Assembly (NCBI RefSeq): GCF_021869535.1 | Contig: NW_026262712.1 | Span: forward strand, 104,474,140 to 104,538,139 | Origin: Mytilus californianus | Lineage: Eukaryota; Mollusca; Bivalvia; Mytilida; Mytilidae | Direction: 5' to 3' | DNA length: 64,000 bases | Notes under the pieces: model-generated | Databases searched by the model: none | The model's input: only the letters and a program-made list of their open reading frames with translations | Told to the model about the DNA's origin: nothing | Program-made: the position numbers and the translations under genes | Part shown: positions 45,440 to 56,529 of the stretch, piece after piece | How the letters are laid out: every line of letters starts with the position of its first letter | Numbering within the stretch: the stretch's first letter is position 1

Positions 45440-46975
45440 CTGGAACATGAATCAAAATGGATTATCTCCCGTTGCCTGGAAAATATCGAATCCAATGTTA
45501 AACCGTACATTACACATGCATTTTGAATATATTTGTTAAATAGGTCCTGTTAATAATTGAGATCGAAAACTTTGGACGCCTCTTTATGGTAAGAAAACAT
45601 CATTTGTAATTATGAGTAAAAAAAATAGTAAAGGGAATTTTAATTTACTTCGGTATCGTTGTTGCATTAATGACAAAAGGAAGAATGAAGTGTACAGCAA
45701 AGATCTAAGAGCATTTCTTTCATGAGATATATATGAATTTGAAGTTATGTGTGCAGTGTTCATTCGTCCATGTATCAAAAGTTACATATTTCCACACTTT
45801 TGGAAAAATAAAACTTTGGATGATTTTCACACATTATCGTGCATTATTGTTGCAGTAGATAAATTAAGGAGAGGCGAAGGTGTGACTTGTTAGAAATTTA
45901 ATCTATTCCACATTGCTACAATTTTGAATCAGACATAAGGTAAGAAAAAATTCAATCCTGCAGTGCTATTTCTTGCATAAGGTAAAGAGACACTTCAATT
46001 GCTTTGATAATGTGCTTTAATTGGTTGGAGTAAGAATAGTTTGAAAGACTGCATGCAGATTTATGAATTTTGTTTACCTACATGTAGTTTATCTTTAAAA
46101 CAAATACAACAGCTTATGTTAATGATTTTTGGACAAATTATTTGGTCGCTATTCGAGATAAATAATTACAGGAATGAGAGTATATAGCTAATTGATTAGG
46201 TCCTACTGGTAGAAGAAAAATAATTAAATGCCAAGTAATTATATTGTTTGATGTGGATTTTAAATTGCATCATCAGATTTTTGTTTTTTTTAAATATCAC
46301 ACAAAAAGAACAGACTTATATGACATAAAGATACTAGGCTAATGATTGGGTACTCCTCGTGCGTATTTCGTATACACAAGACTCGTATGAAAACTCAAAA
46401 GAATCGTAAGGCAGAAACTGTACAGCTTTGTGCTGGCCTTGCACTGTTATTTTAAACAGTTATGTCAATTTTCATTTCAGACATATATACTGTAATTTAC
46501 TACTTTTCTAAAGGTTCGATGAATACATTCAAGATTTGTATATTTTTAAACTGTTAAGTAGCTGTTGTCTGATAAGCAACCGAAAAGTCCGTATTATCCT
46601 TTCAAGACTGAAAAGTTTCGCCAAACCAGGCGCATTTGAAACTTCTATTTTCTTTAAAAATTAAAAAACAATACAAAAAAATGATCTCGATTCATGATTC
46701 TGGGTTTTAAGATTTTAAATAACATATAATTGATAAAATAATTTTCAACAACATGTAGTATAAAGAATGAAAATACATCAAATAATTATAATCAGCTAGA
46801 AGAACTATATTATTTTAATATATTGCCAAATGAAGTGAACTGCCTATCTTTGAATATAAATAACGATGTTTATAATGACCATGGTAGCGCTTCATCTCGA
46901 CATTGATCCTTAACCTGTTTTAACCCGCTGAGTTTCATGTGCATGTCCAAATGCAGGAACCTTTTCGTGAATTAG
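45440..46975. other. No gene recognised
   Basis: AT-rich spacer. GTGCGTATTTCGTATACACA near 46,358 may be a very decayed hammerhead-repeat piece. Otherwise nothing recognised. Confidence 0.3.
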
Positions 46976-46979
46976 ATAT

Positions 46980-47300
46980 AAAAATAAGAAGATGTGGTAT
47001 TAATGCTAATGAGACAAATCTCCACCAGAAACCAAATGACGTAGAAGTTAACAAATATACGTTACCGTACGGCCCCAAATAGGCATTTCCACAATTAACA
47101 TCTTTTCAGTGATATTTGAGGTCAAACTAGTTGAAAGTTTAAAGCATCGTCAAGTCGACTGACACTTGACCAATCTAGCCCAAAGAAAAAAAAATGAAAG
47201 TTATCATAAATACGTCCGAACGTCGAAACTAGTAAAACATTTTTACGTATCGTACCGTCTAAGCATCCACATAATGAATTTTAAAAAATTCTGGAACATG
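46980..47300 (-). repeat. Dispersed repeat, reverse, pair with 45.04-45.43 kb
   Basis: AGAAGATGTGGTATTAATGC, AATGAGACAAATCTCCACCA, CCGTACGGCCCCAAATAGGC, AACATCTTTTCAGTGATATT and CGTACCGTCTAAGCATCCAC. Internally shorter than its pair near 47,145 (sequence between AAAGCATCG and TCAAGTCGAC lost). Confidence 0.75.
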
Positions 47301-47354
47301 AACCAAAAAAACGAGCAAAACCAATATCGCATAGTAAGCTATAAAGACATAAAG

Positions 47355-48530
47355 AGGCAGGCGATTTTCAACTGATTTTTACAGTTTGTTCATATTTGTT
47401 GTTGCTACGCCATTATCCCAGGTTAGAAAAGGGATGTTTTGCCCCGTAAAATTCTTTATGTCAAGTGCCTGTAAATCATTGCTTTGACTTTTGAATCGTT
47501 CATAGCTTACAATTCAGTATGCCTTTTGCTGATATTGAGGGCCTGATGGTGACCAATTGTTTCTTTCATCTTCGGTTTTGGCTCTGATACCTTGTTGGCA
47601 ATTATACAACATCCTTATTTTACATTAGTCCATAGTATCCATCGTCACACATAAAAAGAGCAGATAACCAAAATTGATAAGAAACCAATTCGATGAATAT
47701 GAAACCAAGATAAATAAACAATACCATTATGTTTACCAATTGCTAAATTTGATTTGCCTCATTAAGTGTAAAATGCGCATTGTTTAAAATTGAGCTCATA
47801 ACAGTGTTATCTAAAGATGAGCTACTTGAAACGATACGAATGTCGACTTTGAATGAGACTTACATCAACGCTCTTCGGTTCATTAAATGTCCGCCAAGGA
47901 TTTGTCGATCTTACGGAACTATGTTAACCAAAACTGTAAAAGTAAAAAGATATCAACAAAGAAGAAAAATAACCAAAACCAATTAAACAAAAATAAATAA
48001 ATAATAATAATAAGTGATCAGTTTCACAAAAATGCTTACGACTAAAGTTGATCGTAAGTCATGACGAATTCAGTTTACTTACGGTCAACTTCAGTTGTAA
48101 GATTTTATGTGAAACTTATCACTACAGGTGTTTCGTAGCGACGTTCAGCTTGATAATCGTCTATGTTAGAGCTCTCGTTTTTTAGGAATAGATTCGTTGA
48201 TAAATGGCTCGAACTGAAACGTATGGATATCTACTGAACATGAATTATCAGGAATATTACTGTCACAACTATTCATACTTTCTATCATACAATTTAAAAA
48301 AAAACTTTACACTTTATTTGATGATATTGTCGGGCCCATTTGAACCATTGACGCCATCTAGTTATGTGATTGCAATTTAAGTCATCAGTTTAGTTACAAA
48401 GGTAAATGATGTCATTAGTGCAAACTGACATCCTAATTGATTGCGCATTGCCAAGTCAGCTGCAAAAAATACTCCCATTTTAGTACATGATGGCAAAATA
48501 TTTATTTATCCATTGGACAAATTTAAACAT
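47355..48530 (+). repeat. Dispersed block shared with 9.93-11.15 kb
   Basis: Same ordered words as the first copy (ACTGATTTTTACAGTTTGTT, GATACCTTGTTGGCAATTAT, CGGTTCATTAAATGTCC, GCTTGATAATCGTCTATGTT, GGAATATTACTGTCACAACT, ATTTATTTATCCATTGGACA). Interrupted by the palindrome at 48,013-48,123, which the first copy lacks. Confidence 0.65.
48013..48123. repeat. Palindromic (MITE-like) insertion
   Basis: AGTGATCAGTTTCACAAAAA...CTTACGAC..AAAGTTGATCGTAAG is mirrored by CTTACGGTCAACTT...GTAAGATTTTATGTGAAACT then TATCACT, around a loop of about 25 bases. At the equivalent point in the 10.62 kb block the palindrome is absent, which marks it as an insertion of about 110 bp. Confidence 0.75.
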
Positions 48531-48539
48531 TTATTAGAC

Positions 48540-49735
48540 AGGAATTCACTTATACAAAGTCCGATTTTATTGAAAATATTCAAATAGAAACTGCTAGAAT
48601 TATTACTGGACTATGGCGTAATTCTTCAAGACAGAATTGTCACGTTGATTTAGAATTTGAAACTTTGGAGAATAAACGAAATAAACATAAGCTTATACTT
48701 TTTTTTACAATAATAAATGGAATGACACTTGCATACTTGAAGCTTATACAAGTTAGTCTAGCCATATTTTCCAAGACAAACTCCTTCTAATTTGCGGAAT
48801 TAAAATAATACATTTCAACCTCACTTTCTAGAAGTGATTCTTACTTTAATAGTTTCATTCCTCCCAATATTATGATTTGGAATAATCTCCCTCTAATTAT
48901 TAAAGAATCCCTAAGTGTATGTTTATTTAAAAGTAGACTAGACAAATTGTCAATTTTGTGAAGTTTGGCTGTGCCTGTAGAAAACTTATTTCAAACGGTA
49001 TGGCACATCCTAAATTTTACGGTGATATTGTTAACCGAGCCCGGACATTTAGATACGATCCAGGTAAACTTATCAATCCTTTAAATAGATTTCTTCTAAA
49101 AGGTAACCTATTCAACACTGTATTTAAATCTTTGAATATTGTTTTTATTGGTATAAATATTGATTTTGTTATCAGTAAATTAAAACCATACTAAATATTA
49201 CACATATTTACTTTCATGGTACTAAAATCTGTCGATACCTATAGTTTGGCATTGCACAAGGTCATGTTTTTCTCTGACTGTTAATGACGTCTGTACACTA
49301 AATCCATTGGATGCTGGATGTGTACTGATTGATGTTTTAGTCTTAGATACATGCTTTTTTTATTAGTTGTTATTGGCTTTGAACTAGCTGTCAGTAACTG
49401 CGAGTACTCTCAGATCTGTATTTAGTGTCTTTTTGTTGTGGGGATGTATAAGTACCCGTCCACGTCCACTCTGTGTTTTTGTTAGATGTTTTTCTAATTG
49501 TATCCATCTGATGAGTTAAGTCTTTTTCAAGTGATTTTTATGGTTTGTTCTTATGTTGTACTGTTACACCACTGTCCCAGGTTAGGGGAGGGTTGAGCGC
49601 TCACAAACATGTTTAACCCCGCCACATTCTTTATGTGCCTGTCCCAAGTCAGGAGTCTGTAGTTTAGTGGTTGTCGTTGGTTCATGTCTGTCATATTTGT
49701 TTTTGGTAAATTGTTTTGTTATAAATTAGACCGTT
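48540..49735 (+). pseudogene. LINE C-terminal domain and 3' tail
   Basis: Reads ENIQIETARIITGLWRNSSR, DLEFETLENKRNKHKLILFF then, in another frame, SYFNSFIPPNIMIWNNLPL and SLSVCLFKSRLDK: the reverse transcriptase C-terminal region of a non-LTR element. A second frame at 48,958-49,191 reads FYGDIVNRARTFRYDP and LNIVFIGINIDFVISKL. A non-coding tail follows to 49,735 (CCCCGCCACATTCTTTATGT, CCCAAGTCAGGAGTC). Multiple frameshifts. Confidence 0.7.
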
Positions 49736-49920
49736 AAGTTTTCTCAATTGAATGGTTTCATATTTTTCATGTAGGGGCCTTTTATAGTCGACCATACGGT
49801 ATGGGGTTTTCTCATTGTTGAAGGCTGAACGGTTACCTATAATTGCTAACATTCACTTCATTTGAACATTGGTGGATAGTTGTTTCATTGGCAATCATAC
49901 CACATCTCCTTATTTTTATA
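49733..49920 (+). repeat. Dispersed repeat, GTTGTCTCATTGGCAATC family
   Basis: AGACCGTTAAGTTTTCTCAA, TTTTATAGTCGACCATACGG, TTCTCATTGTTGAAGGCTGA, GGTGGATAGTTGTTTCATTG and CATACCACATCTCCTTATTT. Confidence 0.8.
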
Positions 49921-49924
49921 ATGT

Positions 49925-50220
49925 ATTCTTGCATGCTAACATTAAATGCATATCTATATATGCAGTTTGTAACAAATACTTCATGTTCTGTGTATCACTG
50001 TAGGTTATGTCATTGGATTGTTTCAGACCAAATGTATCATATCTTCATCACAATGAGGCAAACATTTTGCACTAGTTCTTTCAAATATATCTTTAAAAGT
50101 GACTAAGGAGATCAAAAAACAAGGAAAAGTCAAAATTTAGAATATGACCTTGACCTTTGACCTTGACCTCAATTTCATTTTAATGAACCAAAGACCCTAA
50201 ATACATATATCTTAGGTCTC
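49925..50220. other. No gene recognised
   Basis: Short spacer with a GACCTTGACCTTTGACCTTG run near 50,146. Confidence 0.35.
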
Positions 50221-50224
50221 TATC

Positions 50225-50665
50225 ATTTACCATTCATACCATACATTAATGTTTCACTTATGTCAAATACAGAAGGGGAAAAAACTCTCATATGGAATCT
50301 TCGTATCGCTTCCGTCAAAATTGGACAAAAATACTGAGGATATAGCGAGCAATTTGGTAAAATAAATTTGTCGCTTTCTTTTACAGTTACGGAGGAGATG
50401 CAATATTAAGGAAAACAGTTTTCGGGGAGATAATTCCTACGGAAAAAAGTATTCGGTTAAGGAGGGTCAAGTTCAAAGGCGCATAAACTGTGCGATATCA
50501 TATTCCAAACATCAAAGCGACATCTTGCAAAACAAAAATATACACGCAAGAAATAAAAGTGGCGGAAGAAGAAAAAAAAATAATAATCAGAACAAAACCA
50601 ATAGGTCTTTCACAGAAAAATGGAAAGACCTAATGAATAAAAAAATAACCAAAATAAATAAAACA
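50225..50665 (+). repeat. Dispersed repeat, pair with 33.78-34.27 kb (reversed)
   Basis: CTCATATGGAATCTTCGTAT, AGCAATTTGGTAAAATAAAT, TACGGAGGAGATGC, GCGATATCATATTCCAAACA and GGAAAGACCTAATGA parallel the reverse strand of the 34 kb copy. Frames are riddled with stops. Confidence 0.55.
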
Positions 50666-50749
50666 AAAAACAAATGAACGATAACAAGTAGGTTTTCATG
50701 AGCGACTTTCTGTTTGAGACAAGTCGTCTATAAAAAAAAAAGATTCGTC

Positions 50750-50880
50750 ATAGATACCAGGATTTCAATTTTGTACGCCAGACGCGCGTTTTCTCTGCAG
50801 AAGATTCATTAGTGACGCTCGAATCAAAAGAAGTTTAAAAGGCCAAACTATGTCAAAGCTTTCTGAAAAAGCATTACTGA
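50750..50880 (-). repeat. Fragment of the hammerhead-bearing repeat
   Basis: ATACCAGGATTTCAATTTTG, TACGCCAGACGCGCGTTTTC, AGATTCATTAGTGACGCTCG and GGCCAAACTATGTCAAAG match the monomer start and ribozyme. On the minus strand the core is CTAATGA and GAAA has become GAAAA after a changed helix II; inactive. Confidence 0.75.
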
Positions 50881-50889
50881 ATTCATTAC

Positions 50890-51100
50890 GAATTGATTTG
50901 GTAACCAATGGCTCGAACTGATACGTATGGATATTTTACGAACGTGAAATATAGGAAATATATCTGTCACTATTATCCCTACTTTCTATTATATAATTTC
51001 CAAAAACAAGCACTTTAACCGACGCTCACTGTCCGAACCAATAGTACCATTGACATCATCTAGTCATGTGATTGCACTTTAATTCAAATGTATAGATAGG
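50890..51100 (+). repeat. Short third copy of the 9.93 / 47.36 kb block
   Basis: ATGGCTCGAACTGATACGTA, ATATATCTGTCACTATTATC, CACTTTAACCGACG and CATTGACATCATCTAGTCAT align with 10,722-10,965 and 48,205-48,390. Confidence 0.65.
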
Positions 51101-51189
51101 GGCTGGGCAGTGCAGACTTCATCATAAATTAATTTGGTGATCAAACCTACTGAGCATCTATCAGAATAGATTAAGTCTATAGATATAGG

Positions 51190-51275
51190 AAGATGTGGTA
51201 TGAGTGCCAATGAGACAACTCTCCATCCAAGTAATAATATATAAAAGTAAACCATTATAGGTCAAGGTAAGCCAT
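51190..51275 (-). repeat. Dispersed repeat, GTTGTCTCATTGGCAATC family, short
   Basis: GGAAGATGTGGTATGAGTGC, CAATGAGACAACTCTCCATC and CCATTATAGGTCAAGGTA; 3' flank of copy C. Confidence 0.75.
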
Positions 51276-51464
51276 TTATAAGGAAAAATAAATGTTCGTT
51301 TCGCATATCATTTAGTTGTTGAATTTTATTAGGGCAGTGACAAGCAGTCCTAAAACTTCACTCGTTAGATTTCATTAATCATCCTATATATCAATCGGAA
51401 TAGTTTAAGAATAAGACATTTAGACAGGAGAAACAAAATTTCGTTTCGTATATTTTTTTTTTTT

Positions 51465-53355
51465 TTACTTGGAACAAACGACACAAAGAACATCTGCTTC
51501 ATTGGTATACGGAGGACATCTCAAACTTCCACATTTGGTTCGGAGAGGATAAAACAAAGCTCCGTTTTCATCACCATTCTTTTTATCCAATGGTTCTGCA
51601 TTTTTGTCAACACAGGCGTAGTCTCTTTTGAAATGTCCTTTATGAGCACTCATGAGGTAACCATTGTATTCTGAGTTCCATCCTTTATAGCAAGTCTTTC
51701 GACCTAAAATATTTTTGAATTGTAGACTAACGATTAATAGTAAATATCAATTTCTTTTTATAAGAGTAAAAATTATTTTAAGTTAAGGATCTTACGGTTT
51801 AAGTTTAACTTTATATTCTGTTCAAACAGTTGACAATACTAATATCATAGTAACATTATTTGATATTTAGGCACGAATATAGAATGTATGTAAAGTAATA
51901 TTCTTAAAGTGTTCACTGGTTTGCTGCTCTACCTTAATTTTAAAGAATCCAATCATTTACCTTGTTTAGAAAAAACTATTCGGAAAAAAGTTTCCGCTGT
52001 TCTGTATATTGGATGTCGGGCGTTCCAGTAAAGTTAATCCAGAATGCTTGTAATGGAATTCCTCTTTGATATAAGTGTCAAAATACCAGAAATTGCATAT
52101 ACAATTGATTCGAAATTTGGAACATTGTATTACTATTTTTTACCTGGTATCATCACGACAGCTGATCTGCGTTTTTGATAACATACAGAACATGGCACTT
52201 CCTTGTTGTGCATACTTTCTGACCATCCTGATGGTTTCATTGATGAACTAAGTTCATATTCACCTCCATGTACCTGATCATTGCTATATGATTGATGTTG
52301 TCCATTCTCTGGATCACCAGGGAGACATAAATAGTTCACACCACCTCCTCTATGATCATATTGATTTCCGCCGACTTGCCCTGCAAGTCAATAAATGTTT
52401 TTAAACATCATTTTAAAGAATAATTATGATATAAAAAAAGTTGTGTTATCATTCAAATGAGACAACTATCCATCAAAGAAATAAGATAGAGTTATTCAAT
52501 CAAACGTTTTTCTTCAAACGTACACTATTTCGTAAAGACTCTCATTACACCTTCTTAAAAATAGTATTTATATTGTACTACTGAAGCAGAAGCGTGAACG
52601 AATTTGGAATTTAACTGATGGTATTTCACTTATCAAATTTACAATAAGGAAAAATGCAGTAAATTAATTTTTCTCAAAAGTTGAGGATTGTTTATGCTTG
52701 ATTTTAGTTAGTTTTTACAAAATAAATTTACCGGTATACACCATGTCAGCTCCCTTTGGACAACTGTTCTTTCCCCAACGTGTAAAGGTCACTCCTAAAG
52801 ATAAACAAAAGAAAAAAAATATAAATAATAACAACAAAATCAAAAACAACTATTCTTGCTGTTTTGACAACTTTCAATGGATTATCAAAAATTACATTAG
52901 GATAATTCAATGTTTTAAACCAGTATAACACTATACTTACAAATTCAGCATATAACATAGTATTACATGATGTTTATATTTTTCTTTATGATTTGTAAAT
53001 ATTTTGACAACGACATCATCATCACAATTGCTTATTTTAACAGTATATGACGATTTGAATAATTGAAAATGTGTTTAATGAATAACTCAAAATAGTTATT
53101 TGTGTTACATATAGAAGTTCCCTTCCACTTTTAAACAATAATAACAGATACAAAAACCGTTGCACAACTGTAAAAACCTGAATTGGATATTTTGCTTTGA
53201 GGTGGACATTCGTCTGTCCTTGACGTATGAAGGTAATGTTTCATCATATCTATCAGTGACTGATCTGAAGCCGACAGGTCATAGTCCTTACATCCATGGC
53301 TGTGCACAACCAGCATAACAGTTGCTAACACAAATGTCACAAAAGGCAAGCACAT
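51465..53355 (-). CDS. Short-chain collagen C4-like secreted protein, copy C (intact)
   Basis: Exons on the minus strand: 53,355-53,178, 52,794-52,732, 52,380-52,144 and 51,703-51,465. The lengths (178, 63, 237, 239) match copy B exactly, all joins are phase 1, and the product has 238 residues. Signal peptide MCLPFVTFVLATVMLVVHS; helical lead SDQSLIDMMKHYLHTS; domain blocks VTFTRWGKNSCP, VNYLCLPGDPENGQHQ, EVPCSVCYQKRRSAV, GHFKRDYACVDKNAEPLDKK, CGSLRCPPYTNEADVLCVVC. It is very close to copy B in exon 4 (about four differences from SXXXGHFKRD on), while exon 2 differs more. The start is ATG 53,355, seven bases after a TTGCAG acceptor; an upstream in-frame ATG at 53,421 lies in the intron and is rejected. 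Secreted, disulfide-rich; role unknown. Inverted relative to B. Confidence 0.9.
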
Positions 53356-53708
53356 GTTGATTCTGCAATTTATATAGAATATAGATAATTCATAGAATCT
53401 TACAAAATTTGAACAAACCAAAGCATTTTATGTTAAATTTAGAAATTCGGCTTGATGTTGAATTCTTGTTCTTAGGAATATATTGTTTGAAACCCGTTGA
53501 TGGTTAACTTCATTGACTACATCACAGAAGAACACTTGTATGTATATATATTTTAGTCTGCTGTCTTCTGTGCACCACTTCAGAATTTCATGCAAAACAA
53601 TGCAATGTTTACGTAATAAATTGTAAGCCTTGTATCGTTTCTAATTTTATATTGTAAATATTTCTTTCTTCTTAAAATTAAAAGGTACAGCTAAATATTT
53701 AAACATAC

Positions 53709-53895
53709 CTTTCTATCTTGACCGTGTTCAATGGCAATACAATATTCCTACAAATCTATCAAAGCTGTTGTTATATATATATATATAGATATATAAAATG
53801 TTGTCTTCTGAAATGGATAATGAGATATTTGCGTGACTAGATATTGACTTTTCTTTATGCATACATGTAATATGTATTTCAAATATTAAGTGTAA
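53709..53895 (-). promoter_or_regulatory. Promoter block and non-coding exon 1 of copy C
   Basis: Minus strand: ATACATATTACATGTATGCA-like sequence near 53,875, TAGTCACGCAAATATCTCAT (53,839-53,820), a (TA)n TATA-like run, AACAACAGCTTTGATAGATT leader, TTGTATTGCCATTGAACACG, exon end AGATAGAAAG at 53,709 and a GTATGTTT donor. Same order as copy B and the 12.0 kb orphan. Confidence 0.65.
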
Positions 53896-53964
53896 ATTAG
53901 AATGAAAATGAAAACAAACTTGAATTATCAACATTAATCTAACAAATAGAGTATATGAACATAA

Positions 53965-54115
53965 TTAGGAGATGTGGTATGATTGCAAATGACACACCTA
54001 TACACCCAAGTTCAAATGAAGTGGATGTTATCAAATATAGGCAACCGTACGGCCTTCTTCAATGAAAAAAAAACATACCGTATAGTCTGCTATAAAAAGC
54101 CCCGACATTTTGGCA
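53965..54115 (-). repeat. Dispersed repeat, GTTGTCTCATTGGCAATC family
   Basis: GGAGATGTGGTATGATTGCA, AGGCAACCGTACGGCCTTCT, CATACCGTATAGTCTGCTAT and AAAAGCCCCGACATTTT in reverse orientation. Confidence 0.75.
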
Positions 54116-54119
54116 GAGA

Positions 54120-56520
54120 AGTTTTGTTGTACCTGTAAATACTCATATAACTAAAGCGACATCAAATCCGAAATTGTACGGTAATCATGTTGTTTTGAGC
54201 TCCTAGATTTGGATATATGTTTATGTGGCAATCATACCAAATCTTCTTATTTTATATTAATTTATATTTGGATTCAATTATGTTTATCATAAGGAGTTCA
54301 CAGAACAAGCTATTCTTACTTCTTGTTTGATTAGATATATCTATTCATCACAACAGCATTACAATTCAAATTAATTAAAGAATATTTTAAGTTAACATAA
54401 ACTAATAGAATTTTATTCATTGATCAAATGACATCGTTTTGTTAATTACATTTTCTAAATTTATAATTGGTTGTAAACTCTTGGTTTCTTTTTTCACATT
54501 TAGTTCTTTTAAAAATAACAAACTTGGCACAAACTGTAAGAAACTTCTCTTCATAATTATCAGTCTCTAGTTTAATGCTGAGAAGACACATTCTTACATT
54601 CATCGTTTTCAGCAACCACCATATCAGTTGGTAGTACAATTGTTACATGTTCCTAACACTTATTCGTTCTGCAAATAACATCAAACACAGTTCTGGAAAA
54701 TCCCTAGGATTCTTATAACTAAAATAATGCAATCCATCACATGCTTGCTTGCAAAATTGATTTATTACGTTCATATTATCCTCAGATAATGTTTTGAAAA
54801 TGTCTTGACTTGTATCCCTTTTCATGAAGATATGCATAAGTGTAAACTCAATTGTGAGTTGTGTATGATTGCATGAATTGAAATAAAAATTAACAACTGT
54901 GTGCGTCCGATACACTTTTGTTTTATTAACACTCATCAGAGACGCTCAAACCCAACCAAAAAAATTGAAAGCCAATGAGTTATAAGTACTTGCAAACGTT
55001 AGGCGGTATATGACTAATATTAAACTAAAAGTAATAGCCAATCCACCTAAGGTTAACTTTTCCTGAGCTATTTTGAACCTTAATTGTTTGGAAATTAAAA
55101 TTTAGTTTTTGCCCACGTACTTGGAGCAACTCACACAATTTTTTAAAGGCATTAATTTGTCAGTTGATTTCTGAGATATATATCATATCCCTTAGAAAAT
55201 GATTTCAGGAATACACATGTCTACTTGTTCCGATACACTGGAGCCATATTCAAATTGTAGTGTTTCTACGATGAATGTGTACAGTTTAGATATTTATATT
55301 GTTCCCCTTTCTTAATGTAGGAATAGTGCAACATAAGCATATTTTCCATACCTAGGTTGTCAGTTTATTTATTGACTTGCATCTAATAATTAAAGTGAAA
55401 CTAGAAAGAAAAAACATTCATGGCTTCTGTTATGCCAATAGATACGTGCAGTATTTCGGAGTGGGGCTGGTACCTTAACCTGGAATATTTGTTGTTAACT
55501 CTTTTATTATCAATACTGATTTCCAGGATTTTTTAGTCATGAATCCATTTTAATGGATATTGTCTCAGGATCTCCTTGTCGAAATTGTAGATGTGTCGTA
55601 AGTATATTTATGTCTGTTTGATTTAATAATAAGAATGTAACTTGTATTGTATCTTTAAATAGCCTATGTTAAAAGCGCCTCCAAGCTCTTTATTTGATGT
55701 TGAAGTATTTTTAATTCTATTAAATCATTATATGTTCTACAGATGTTTCTTCTTCATAGGGGGGTTTATTATAAGTTTCAACAATAATCTTTTTAAATCC
55801 GAGATAATTATACAGTCACTGCGATAATTCTTTCATATAATATGATATTGTTTTTTGTTTAAATATTTTCGATATACTGACTTTTTTGTATGCTCTTTTG
55901 TGTACACTAACCCATTGATGGATATTTAAATGTAGCTTAAACCTGCCAAATATTAACGTACTTATCCCAGGTTAGGAAACTTGTAAATGGTTGTCTTATG
56001 TCATACGTTTACGTTTTTTTGGGGAAAATAGGTTGTGGTGACCTATTTTTAATAGCTTACGTTAAATCTATTCACAACTTTTAAAAACCAAACGATAATA
56101 AACTGGTACAATCGAAATTCATACGTCAAACAAAAACAGAAAACACCATGGGCAAACATAAAACAATGAAAAAGGGCTATGTTACTACCTATCGAAACAA
56201 AAGTAAGAAAAAAAATAAGGAACTCATTTAGGTGATTTAAATTCCTTAGTAGTCTTGTATGAACTATGTTTCATCGAGGGTCAGTTTGTTAACGTTCGCA
56301 GTTAAAATATATCTAGTTCATATGTAATATTACTGAATCTTATCAATCAAATATTTATTTTTATTTAGCAAGGTACCCCAAAAAATCGTAAGACAGATAT
56401 CACCATCGCCAAAAGAAAATGTCTAAATACAGAAACAATTCATAAAACGTTAGAACGAAAGCTAAAGATTGAGTAACACGAACCTTAAAAACACTCAGAG
56501 TGAACTCCGATGACCCTAGA
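54120..56520. other. No gene recognised
   Basis: 2.4 kb of AT-rich DNA. AACACTCATCAGAGACGCTC at 54,928 is a likely hammerhead-repeat remnant. TTCTTACATTCATCGTTTTCAGCAACCACC near 54,592-54,620 weakly recalls the signal-peptide exon of the C4-like genes on the minus strand, but no frame is kept. Nothing else is recognised. Confidence 0.35.
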
Positions 56521-56529
56521 AGGGTATGA

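Noticed and set aside
53356..53421. Upstream in-frame ATG extending copy C
   Set aside because: It lies in the 5' UTR intron; a TTGCAG acceptor lies seven bases before ATG 53,355, and copies A and B start at the same place.
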